Positions 10,648 to 20,183 of a DNA stretch of 24,421 nucleotides are shown piece after piece; position 1 is the first letter of the stretch, and each line of letters starts with the position of its first letter. The translations under genes were made by a program, and so were the position numbers. Source of the DNA: Ministeria vibrans ATCC 50519 (Eukaryota > Opisthokonta > Filasterea). The notes under the pieces were generated by a model. It did not search any database and had not been told where the DNA came from. It saw only the letters and a list, made by a program, of their open reading frames with translations. The stretch is from positions 60,201 through 84,621 of the forward strand of contig CALSCP010002497.1 of assembly GCA_943704425.1 (NCBI GenBank). The letters run 5' to 3'.

Positions 10648-12009
10648 CTACTCCTCATCCTCGTCCAAGATGTGCTTGAGAATGTTGATGCGAATCTTGA
10701 AGGCGTCCTTCTTGGCGGCTGAGACCTTGCCCTCAAGCAGACGCTCGAGACGCGCAATTTCGGACACGACATAGTCGGCACCCTTGGAAGCAATGCGTTG
10801 CATCGACTTGGCGTAGACGGAAGCACCCTCGACGCCCGCCTCGACCTTGGCCTCCACCTGGCTGATCGCCGCTGCCATCTTGTCCTTGCTCGACGACAGG
10901 AAGCCCTTGACAAGCGACGTGAGGTCCTCCAGGACGCCCGCCTTGTCGTGCAGCTGTCCGTCGACTCCACGGCTGTAACACCATACATCAGACGTCAGTT
11001 TGGTGTTTTATTTTTGGAGGGGTTTTTTCTTCGTACCTTGTGCCGGCCGCCTTGTTGATGTAGTCGACAATGTCCTTGGCAGTGCGTCCGCCGCTGTAGG
11101 GAATGCCTTCGCCGTTGCTCTCGGCCGTGAACAGTTTGAGAGTTGGGAAGCCCGTCACGCCGTACTTGGTGCCGAGCGCCTTGTGGGCGTCCGCATCCAC
11201 CGATGCAATCACCACCGACGGTTCGTTCTTGAACGCCTTGGCGACAATCTCGTACTCGGGAGCTGTGCGAGTGAGAGATCAAATTGCAAAATATTGTGCG
11301 TCAGCGAATGGACATTTTTCGTATAAGGCCGTCATCGTTACCAAGCGTCTTGCAATGGCCGCACCAGGGCGCAAAGAACTCGACAAAGGCAAACTTTTGC
11401 GACTTGATCACGACATCCTCAAAGTTGGATTCGTCCAGGGCCTGCACAGCGCTGTCGCCGCCCGCCCCGCGACGCAGACCCACCTTGCCATTAATAAACT
11501 TGATCAGATCGGCCGCGCTACGGCCGCCCGAGTACTCTTCGGGCTCGGTGGAGCCGCTGGGAAAGTAGCGCAGCGAAGGATAGCCACGGATTCCAAATCG
11601 CTGGCACAGAGCAGCGTGCGCGTCACAATCGACGCTGATAATGTCGACGGGGTCCGAAGCAAAGGCAGTGGCAAACACCTAAGAGGGCGAGGAGAGGAGC
11701 GTGAGGAGTGACAGGATGAAGAAGAACAAGAAGAGAGAAAAAAAAAAAAGAAAAAGCAAACGATCGGATCGGTGCGCAGACCTCATATTCCGGCGCCAGC
11801 TTCTTGCAGTGACCGCACCACGGGGCAAAGAACTCGGCAAAGACGGGGCGAGAGCCGCCGACAGTCTACGGAGGGGAAGGCACAGGAAGTTAATGATGAG
11901 TTGAACGGCGCATCGTTTGTACAGTGTCAAAGCTGCTCTCGTCCAGGGGAAGGACGTTGGCGGCCGACGCCACCGCCAAGGTGGGGAGGATCAAGAGGAG
12001 GGAGAGCAT
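10648..12009 (-). CDS. Protein disulfide isomerase with two thioredoxin domains and an ERp29-like C-terminal domain
   Basis: Exons in coding order are 12009-11923, 11865-11782, 11678-11342, 11262-11037 and 10972-10648 (stop TAG), giving 352 residues. The enzyme forms and rearranges disulfides in the ER lumen. Seen: a signal peptide ([16 protein letters not shown]), then thioredoxin domain a with [17 protein letters not shown] (Cys 46 and 49). Domain a' has [17 protein letters not shown] (Cys 163 and 166). Each is followed by the expected GYPSLRYF or GFPTLKLF cis-proline loop. The last exon (about 245-352) is an all-helical, Lys/Glu-rich ERp29-type D domain ending [12 protein letters not shown]. 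This a-a'-D layout is the known PDI-D class of plants and Dictyostelium. There is no KDEL-type tail. Introns are 64, 79, 103 and 57 nt. EDC4 lies directly upstream on the same strand, 79 bp away. Confidence 0.95.
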
Positions 12010-12088
12010 ATGTGAAAAATAATGATTAAAATTTAAAAATTAGAGAAGTTGATATAAAGTAGAAACAATATGACAACATCATAATGGT
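12010..12088 (-). promoter_or_regulatory. 79-bp spacer between EDC4 stop and PDI start
   Basis: This very short, AT-rich spacer must hold the EDC4 3' end and the PDI promoter. A TATA-like CTTTATATC sits at about 12051-12059 on the - strand, about 45 bases upstream of the PDI ATG. The transcripts may overlap. Confidence 0.35.
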
Positions 12089-15000
12089 TCATTTGAGAGC
12101 AAAACCATCGACAACGGCGCAGAGCATCTTGAGAGGTCGCGCCTTGGCAGCCGAGGGGCCCTGGATTGCCCGCAGCTCAGCCAGTTTCGCCTGCAAGTCT
12201 TGCATGATGGGCCCTCCGTGTGCCTGCACTACATCATCACCTAAGACACAAAAAAGAAATGATATACAATTAATAATATTATAATAATACTTAAAAATAG
12301 GTTTCTCATACTTGAGTCGACGCTACAAACGGCCTCTTGCAACCACTGGATCTTCAGGTCAGGCAGTGTACGCAGGTCAAAAGCAAGCTGCTGGATCAGC
12401 GCCACAATGACCGCCTGGCTCAGGGGCGACGGGTCTTCGGCAAAGACAGCCGCCGGATCGAGCTGTTGGCACAGACGCACAATCACGTCAAGATCCTGCG
12501 CTGCAAGTGCCAGGGAAAAGGCCGCACCAAAATCGTGCGCCTTGACGTGCTGCTCAATTTCTGCCCATTGTTGTTCGCGACGCTGTCGCTCCTGCTCGGC
12601 CGACGCCGCTGCTGCGGCCGCTGCTGCATCGTTCTCCTCGGCCACTGCAGCAGCACCACCACTACTACTGCTGCTGTCGCCAATTTCACCCTTGTTCGCT
12701 CCTGCAAGTCCCTGTCGCACAGCAGTGCTCACTGTCGTGGCCAGAGTCGCCTCGAGCGAACCCAACGTCGACTTGACCACGTCGGCGGCACTGGCACTCA
12801 ACAGCTCGGTGCCCACCGATCGCACTTGTTCGGCATAGCGACGCGAACCATCGTCAAACGTGGTGTGCATCTGCTTAAACATGGTCTGGGTCGCTCGCTC
12901 AAAAGCAGGCACAAGAGTACTCTGAAAGGTACCCATAAAAGCGCTGGTGATCGTCTGCTGGAGAGCGGTGGAAATGGCGCGCGCCAAAGGTTCCACTGTC
13001 GCTTTGCTCACGTCCATCTTGGGCGGTGGCTGCAATGCCAATTGATCACGGACCGCCGGCAAAATAGTTTGGTTGAGCTGTGCCAAGAGAACGGCCGAAA
13101 TGGAGGAGTGCATGGATTCGGATATGACACGCAGAAGACGCTGCTGTCGTTGATTCTCCTGAGCCTCGCGTGCCATACGCGCCTCCTCAGTAGCCGCGCG
13201 CTCGCGTTGAGCGTGCAACTGCAGCAGTTGATCAAAGTTGTGAGTGAGACGCGCCTCCGACGCTGCCAGTCGAGCGTCAATCTCGGCACCAACACGACCC
13301 GACACCGGTGGGAATCCGCCCACTTCGTCGGGACCACGCGGCTGACGCGACGGCGCAACGTTGCGATTGAGAGAATAATTGGCCGCAGAGGAAGCAGGGT
13401 TAGATGGCGCGGCAACCACCAAAGGTTTTGCTGGGGCGGGTGTCGCAACGGTAGTGCCGGAAGGCAAAGGGGCTGCTGTCGCTGCTGCTGTCGATGCTGC
13501 TGCTGCACTCATGCTATCAGCAGCGCGATCAAGTGACGTGACCACGGGTGTCGCAGACACAATGGCATCGTCTTGATGTGCCACTGACGATGCTTCAGCC
13601 GATGGCGATGTTGTTGTTGTTGATGATGATGCAGGTACAGGTACAGGCGTCGATGTTGCAAATGATTTTCCGTCGTTGAGTGCGGAAAAGGTGATACCAA
13701 GACGCGCGGGATCGGAGTCAACCACGTCAACGGGCGATAGACGCAGTGACAGCTCCTGAATCACTTTGGCGTGTACGCTGAAAATTTGCATGTAAACGGT
13801 CGGGTCCGACGAGGTCGTCTCGGCGGTCGGCAACAGCATAAATGAGAGGCACGGCTGGGCAATGCCCACAGCAATGGTGCGTGCAAACATCCCATTGGCA
13901 CACTGAAGCACAATGATGGAGCCGCGACGCACATGTGCGAGGACGATAAGCCCGCATGCACGATGGGTGGCTGCATGGTACATTCGCGACATGTTGTCCT
14001 CTTGGTCGTCGTCCAAAGCAATGCGATGACGCACCGTGCCCAAATCGCCGCTGTCGCACAGCACCCATGTGCTGTTGAGGTTGTAGCCGATGGCAACGCT
14101 CGAGCTCATGTCGCAGGCAAAGCCACCACCGTACGCGACACTTGTGGGGGCTACTTCGACACCGTCGCGAGATGAGCCCACGAGCGCCACCGACGAGGTG
14201 ACGGCGCCATCCAGAGGCGCCACAACGTCAAGTTTGGCACCCGTGTGCGCACCGAGCACGCCCACTGTTCCGTCGACGCTCGCCGTGAAGAGCACTTGAC
14301 CACACACGGAAAAGCACATGTCGCGCACAGCGCCACTGTGAACATCGGGAAAGACAGTGGCGCCTTTGACACCCGCCGCAGCCTCGGCCGACAGAGGGCC
14401 CTCGGCGAGCGCCACAGGTAGGTGCCACACTTCGAGGTGGGTATCGTGCGAGCACGCGACAAGTTTCTTCGAGTGCCACACAACACGATGGAGGGGACCA
14501 GGTGTGCCGTTGATGCGCATAATGTTCGTGGGCGCAATCTCGCCCTCACGATCCGATATGAGCCACACCATGAAAAGGCCTGTTTGGTCGACGGTCGCGG
14601 CCAGATCCGAGTCGGGAGTCGAAAAGGCCATGTCAACAACCGCTTTGTGATGACCACGCAACAGTGCGCGCTTCTCGGTGCGGCGGTTGATCACACGCAC
14701 GACAGCCACGTCGTTCTTCGCCTTGACCGCATACGCAATGTACGTCTCGTTGGCGGCCACAAGCTTGCCGCTGTAGAAGCCGCGCTCCGTACCGTAGTAC
14801 GTGATGGCGTCCCCTTTGGCCTTGTTTCCCGGTCCACTGCGTGGAAGACTGTCCGTCTTGATCGACACCGATCGCATCTGTGCGTCCACCAAGGCCACAC
14901 TATCAGCGCGAATCTCGTTCGCCTCATCGTCGTCCTCCTCTTCCTCCCCTGCGCCCTCGTCGCTCTCGCCATTGCCGTTGGCCTCCATCGCGTCGCTTGC

Positions 15001-15470
15001 ACTACTGCCAGCGTCCACGGACGCCATAGGGACCTGAAACGGAGAAGACACGATCACAAGAGCGATCGAAAAAGAAAGAATGAAAAAAAAAATTAATAAT
15101 GGTTTTATCGCAGTCAAACGCCTTTCGTACTCGCGAAGGGTTGGCCGACGCGGAGGGCTGGAAGGGTGCTGTGTTGTCTTGAGGCGGTGGGTCTGTCGAT
15201 GATCTAAAAGCAAGGCAGACAGCGAGCGGGAGAGGGGTTCAAAGGGAGCGCACCGACCAAGGGCACTGGTGCGCATCGTGCCATCGCATTTCGTCACCAA
15301 AATGCGACAGAGCCCGCGACGACTTCTTACGATGAGGCAAGCTGTGGCAGCAGCATGTTGATGGGAATGCTGGTCGACGTGCTTGGCTTGGGCGCAGTCG
15401 ACGAAGCGGTCGTTCCGCCGTTGATCAGCGAGAACAGCGCTCGCGATGCCTCTTGGTTTGCGTCCGTCAT
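12089..15470 (-). CDS. EDC4: Enhancer of mRNA decapping 4 (EDC4/Ge-1/Varicose-like)
   Basis: Exons in coding order are 15470-15331, 15203-15131, 15033-12312 and 12240-12089 (stop TGA), giving 1028 residues. Ge-1 is the P-body scaffold that links Dcp2 to Dcp1 and stimulates removal of the mRNA cap. Seen: a short N-terminus (PINMLLPQLASS), an acidic stretch at about 85-110 and a WD40-like region at about 130-480. That region contains ITYYGTERGFYSGKLVA, AYAVKAKND and GHHKAVVDMAFS. A Ser/Thr/Ala-rich linker follows, then a coiled coil at about 660-715. The long helical C-terminus has LVPAFERATQTMFKQMHTTFDDG and ends with LSQAVIVALIQQLAFDLRT and LQEAVCSVDSSD, a match to the C-terminal part of animal EDC4. 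Human EDC4 is about 1400 residues. The start was set by the first exon, which joins in frame through two introns of 127 and 97 nt. A further 5' UTR intron is possible (see findings). Confidence 0.9.
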
Positions 15471-15634
15471 CAGCAGTACTGAGAGGGGAACAAACTGAAC
15501 AAATTAATGACAACTGACTTAACGGAAAAGTAATCTTTTACTTTTTACTTTTTACTTTTTACGGAGACTATTGTGGAACTCAGTCAAGTCCCAAAAAACG
15601 AATAAACACTTTATTTCTTTGCTCGGTAGTCGAT
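15471..15634. promoter_or_regulatory. Divergent start region of EDC4 and the formin
   Basis: This is 164 bp between opposed ATGs. It holds a 7-nt tandem repeat at 15535-15562 (four CTTTTAC/CTTTTTAC units on +, so four GTAAAAG/GTAAAAA units on -). A CCCCTCTCAG acceptor-like site on the - strand ends at 15479, eight bases before the EDC4 start codon. Confidence 0.5.
15535..15562. repeat. 7-nt tandem repeat CTTTTTA, four copies
   Basis: Three perfect units (15541-15561) are preceded by one unit with one T fewer. On the EDC4 strand each unit reads GTAAAAA or GTAAAAG. Confidence 0.9.
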
Positions 15635-16235
15635 ATGGACCTCGACGAAGACCAACAACGCGTCTTCAACTTTGGCGTGTACTTACACACTAAGAGTCGC
15701 AAAGTCCAACGTCGAATTCTCCAGTTGGATTTTGATGACCGAGTTCTTTGCAATGTGAGAAAAGGAGCGCGCGAGCAGAGATACGACTTCTCCGACTGTA
15801 AGAACGCCAGGCATACACGCTGCGGGTGCCCTCTGTACACCCCGTCCGCCTTGATTTTACCTTTTCCCTTTGTTTGCGACTTCTCCACCCACGGCGTTTG
15901 CGCCAACGCCGCACTGCGCCTCTGATGTGCACTGTTGCCCTACAAACAACACGGTTTGCTCTTGTCCTTTCCCGCCTCCCTTACGTCCTATTTTCCTCTT
16001 TCTGTTCCCAACCGGCTTTTTTGCTCCTTTTTTTTTTTTGTGTGTGGTTGCTTGTCCGTTGCTTAGCAGTGCAAAGTTCAACGCGCCGCACGCCGTCCTG
16101 AGCCGCTCCACCCCTCCCGTGCTCCCCCTCCCCCCTCCGTGCATTGCTCTCTAACGTGTTCCTTCTCTAACGTGTTCCTGTTGCAATGCGCCTCTCAATG
16201 CAACTCTTGTTTCCAAACAGAGAACACTCTCTCGC

Positions 16236-16270
<35 letters not shown>

Positions 16271-19200
16271 GTTTCCCTTCACTTTTGTTCTCACCGCTCC
16301 AACGCTGCTTCTTAGTGTCTCACACGGAGAGCAATGACGAAGCAGCCTTCACGATTCACTTTGTGCGCGATATGCATCCTGCCATGGAGTATGACGCGGA
16401 GACGGTCGAAGACAAGAATCGTGTTTTGCGACTGATCAACTTCATTGTGGATCAGAACAAGAATCGCATTGACAAGGTCAGCAGCAGTTGCACTACATGG
16501 TGTTGCGCATGTGCTCATACGGACTCTGAATTGTATGTAGACCATCCGAGCGGGAGACTTGGTGGACAAGCCTAGCGTGGTGGTCAAGGAAGGGATTCTT
16601 GAGAAGCGCGGTCACAGCATGATGTCGCTGTTGTGGGGCAAACGATTTGTGCGCGTCTCGCAAGGCCAGCTTGCTTACTACCAGCCTAACGACACGGAGA
16701 ATGCACTGGACATTATTCAGCTCGACCTCAGTGTTGTGTCCATCAGCAAGACCAAGTCTGGCTTTGTGTTGCGCAGTGACCGCGGACGCGAGCACGCCTT
16801 CAAGGTGCCCAGCGACTCACCTGACCAGACACGCGAGCGTGATGAGTGGCTACGTGCTCTTTTGAGTGGCTCGAGTGTCACGCGTGGCGCAGTGGATCCC
16901 GAACAGGAGCGACTGACCAGTCAGGTGACTGGCATCATGACAGCAATGCAGGCACAACTGCGAACGCTGGCTGACACAATGGAGTTGCGTGGCGAAGGCA
17001 CGTCGCCGCTGTCGTTGCAAATCAACGAACTCATGCGTACCGCTACCTTTCTCAATGCCTCCGTGTCGCGCGCCTACAACAGCGCACAGCGACCGGCTGC
17101 AACACCCATCAAAGGCGTTCCCACCACAACCGCACCGACGACGTCGTCTTCCGACCCAAAGCGCTCGACAGGCGTTCGCTTCGACACAGTCAACGACCCC
17201 ACCCCCCCTACGATCATCACCACGGCTCCCGCTTCGGGTGACGGTTCTGGCGACGCCGCACTCGCTTCGACCATTCCTGATGCCGAGGGTGACGATGACA
17301 ATCGCGAGGGCGCTGGCGAACGCAAGAGTGGACGTCCCATGTCCATTTTAGGCGTCAAGGACCGCGTGCTGAGCGTCACCATTGACAATCATCTCATTGA
17401 TTTGCCAGTTGAAGAGGGTTTTACGGTGCCCGAGCCCGGCTCGAAGGAGGAGGATAGCCTTGTGCATCGCGTGAGCCAGGCCTTCGACGAGATGGCCATG
17501 ACGGGCGTGCCCATGGCGCCGCCCATGCCTGGCTCCGCCACCCCCTTTGACATACCCCCGCCCCCACCGCCTGGCATGGACAGTGAGCCCTCAATCGACG
17601 ACAAGCCCAAGGTGGTGCCACGTTGCAAATTGCGTCCATTGCATTGGACTAAGTTGGGTCGGTACGCCGCCAAGAAGATGTTCTGGGCGGACGTTCACGA
17701 GGACCGACTGCAACTCGCCACAGATATGCTCGAGGAACTGTTTGGCGTAGAGGAAGAGACGGACGCGTTCTCGCTGCAAAAGGCAAAGTCACAGCGCAAG
17801 TCGCTGCTTCCGCTGAAGCGTGCCGAGAACATTGGCGTGTGGTTGGCAGGCGCCAGCATGCAACAGCGATCGGTGGGTGGCATGCGCATGGGACCGCCCG
17901 GCGCAGCCAGTGCTGCTGGTGGTGGTGGTGGTGGAGGCTCGGTGGACGCGGGCAAGAACCTCTTTCTTGATCGTCTTGACGAGCGTCTGTCGATGGTGGG
18001 CGACGAGGCGGCCGGTGGCCTCTCGATGGACACACTCTTGACGCTGCGACGCTTCTCGCCCGACGAGACGGAACGCGACCTGTTTGCCAAGTACACGGGC
18101 AACCGCAACGAACTGAGCGTCGCCGATCAGTTTGTGGCGGCTCTCACGGACATTCCGTGTCTGAGACCTCGCATTGACTTGCTCGTTACGCTGCGCGAGT
18201 TCCCTTCGTCCATTGAGGATCTCATGCCACAGGTGGACTCGTCGCTGAAGGCGAGTATCGAGATGGAGACCAACTGGCGCTTTGCCAAGATGCTCGAGTA
18301 TGTCCTTGCTATTGGCAACTACATCAACGGCAACACGGCGCGCGGCCAGGCTCACGGCGTGCACCTCAAGTCGCTAGTGAAGCTCGCTGACACTAAGGCG
18401 AAGGGGCGCAAACACTCGCTCGTGGACTTTCTCATCATGACACTGCGCGACCAAGCCGACGATTTGCTCGAATGGCCAGCTGCCTTTCGTTGTCTTCCTA
18501 GCGCCTCCGAGTTTTCTATCAAGGCTATCTCGGCCGAGGTGGAGCTGCTCAAGCGCGACTTGGACAAGCTGCGCCGCACCATCAAACAGTTGTCTTCTAT
18601 GGAGAACAGTCCCATTGTCAAGAATTCACGTTTCCTAAAGGAACTCGATCAACTCATTACGAGTCACGAGGCGACCGTGACCGCTCTCGATGTCAAGAGT
18701 GCCGAGATGAACAAGCACTTCAAGGCGGCTGCTAGCAGGTTTTGCGACAAGCAGAACATTGACAGCGACGAAATGTTTGCGCCCGTCATGCGATTCATAG
18801 ATGTGTACTCACGGGCACTTACGCGTGCCAAGGCCGAACAGCTGGTTCGCACCAACAAAGTTGTCAAGGGCACCGTCATCCCGCGCCCGCAGACCCTCGT
18901 GAGTCCCTGGAAAGATGTCCAGCTGAGATCCTCGGAGGCCAGTTCGTTCGCCGACGACGCCGCAAGTGACGATGTCGAGCCTAGTGCCAACGATGCGGCC
19001 AGGGCGGCCGTTCAGTCAGTGATGAAAGGAGCGGACGTGCCGGGAGGACGCGCAGGTCCACCGGTGGCACCCAAGCGCTCGAAGAACAAGACACCGTCGG
19101 TGAGATTATCGACTCAACCTGGTGTGCCAACCATTGTCGAAGGAGCAGACCCGGCGACTGCGGTCTCCTCGGCGGGCGTGTGGGACGACGCACCCGAAGA

Positions 19201-19574
19201 CGATGGTGACGCAACTGCCCTTGCAGGCACAATGGTTGCTCCGGCCGTGGTGGCCACGTCGAGTTCGGCGGACGTGTGGGGCGACGTCGAGGGTACTTCA
19301 AGTACCGCAAACAAAGCACCTGCACCCGCACCCCCACCACCGAAACGTACCAATCGACCCATCAGCGTGAGCGGTGCGCAAGTGCTGAGCATGAGCACAC
19401 CATCGTCGTCGCTCTTTGACGAGATCACGGCGCCCGAGTGCTCAGGCTACATGGACAAGAAGAGTGGTGGCAAGAAGGTCACGTCCAAGTGGGACACGCG
19501 TTTCTTTCAACTTGTGGTACGTGTGTACATTATTATTATTACTATTTTTATTTTTATTATTATTATTATTACTA

Positions 19575-19650
<76 letters not shown>

Positions 19651-20059
19651 TCTTAATAATTTAGTATTACTATTAATTTATTATTACTATTAATTTATTA
19701 TTATTATAGTTATATTATATGTGTATGTGTGTGCTGACCTTGTGCTTTGTTTCGTGATGGTGCAGAAAGGTCGAATGACTTACTACAAGCGCGAGGGAGT
19801 CGGCAAGGAATCGGGCGATTTTCTGGTGCAAGGGGCGTACTTTTGGGTGACGGCATCACGTGGGGGAGGAAGGAGCACCGTTAGCGACGCGAGTGCGGCA
19901 GCAACCGAGTGCAGTGTGACGATTCATGTGGACACACACAAGCGCGTGTACCAGCTCAAGCCGTACGCCGAGACAGATCTGCAGATGTGGCGCAGTGCTC
20001 TCTTGGCACATGGTGCACTGGAAAGAGTGGGTGATCCCCACGCATCGTCCATTGCATAA
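15635..20059 (+). CDS. Formin with PH-like domains at both ends (PH-PH-FH1-FH2-PH)
   Basis: Exons are 15635-15797, 16316-16476, 16541-19516 and 19766-20059 (stop TAA), giving 1197 residues. Formins nucleate unbranched actin filaments and stay on the barbed end. Seen: an N-terminal strand-rich module (about 10-105: VYLHTKSRKVQRRILQLDFD, YDFSDLSH, FTIHFV) with a PH-like pattern. A clear PH domain follows at about 121-216 (KEGILEKRG, WGKRFVRVSQGQLAYY, DEWLRALL). A short FH1 lies near 430-455 (DIPPPPPPGMD). FH2 is at about 464-875 with LRPLHWTKLGRY, ILAIGNYINGNTA-like VLAIGNYINGN, HGVHLKSLVKLADTKAKG and LVDFLI. After an acidic linker, a second canonical PH occupies 1075-1188 (SGYMDKKSGG, WDTRFFQLVKGRMTYYK, MWRSALLAHG). 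The last intron splits this PH and rejoins it exactly. I see no GBD/FH3 or DAD, so control is probably by lipid or partner binding rather than by Rho. Confidence 0.92.
15798..16315 (+). other. Long first intron of the formin gene (518 nt)
   Basis: This is the longest intron in the window. The donor GTAAGA and acceptor CTTAG rejoin DFSDLSHTE in frame. It contains a perfect 16-nt tandem duplication (16148-16163 and 16164-16179) with CTAAC in each copy. GCATTGC (16141-16147) and its reverse complement (16183-16189) flank the duplication. Further down is a run of 30 T (16240-16269). Short open frames inside look like chance. Confidence 0.75.
16240..16269 (+). repeat. Poly(T) tract in formin intron 1
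   Basis: A run of 30 T, 46 bases upstream of the acceptor, on the sense strand. Confidence 0.9.
19529..19708 (+). repeat. (ATT)n microsatellite filling formin intron 3
   Basis: A nearly continuous array of TTA units fills most of the 249-nt intron 19517-19765. It is purest at 19571-19650, with ACT interruptions before and after. It adds a spurious poly-isoleucine tail if read through. Confidence 0.95.
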
Positions 20060-20118
20060 AGAGTGATTGAGAGGGCGAAAGAGAGTGTTTTATTTAACGA
20101 ATTCATCCTAATTTTCAA

Positions 20119-20140
20119 ATTATTATTATTATTATTATTA
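20119..20140. repeat. (ATT)7 between the formin and PPPDE-PUL 3' ends
   Basis: A short ATT array lies in the 124-bp tail-to-tail spacer. Nearby, AATAAA on the - strand (20157-20162) could be the poly(A) signal of the PPPDE-PUL gene, 22 bases past its stop. Confidence 0.85.
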
Positions 20141-20183
20141 CTATTATAAAATGAATTTTATTACTTTTTTACTACGTCTTGAT

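Noticed and set aside
15034-15513. An intron-free N-terminal extension of EDC4 in the frame of exon 3
   Set aside because: The frame is open by chance across two introns. It gives a low-quality basic peptide, whereas spliced exons starting at 15470 use good donors and acceptors and join in frame.
15798-16315. Short overlapping frames on both strands in the formin intron, including Pro/Cys-rich ones
   Set aside because: They have no similarity or start context, and the flanking exons splice cleanly around them.
17789-18364. A 191-codon frame on the - strand within the formin FH2 region
   Set aside because: It is a mirror frame of GC-rich FH2 codons with no family features.
19517-19693. A poly-isoleucine/leucine C-terminal tail on the formin reading frame
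   Set aside because: It is the (ATT)n intron read through. A GTACGT donor at 19517 and a GTGCAG acceptor at 19763-19765 rejoin a PH domain precisely.
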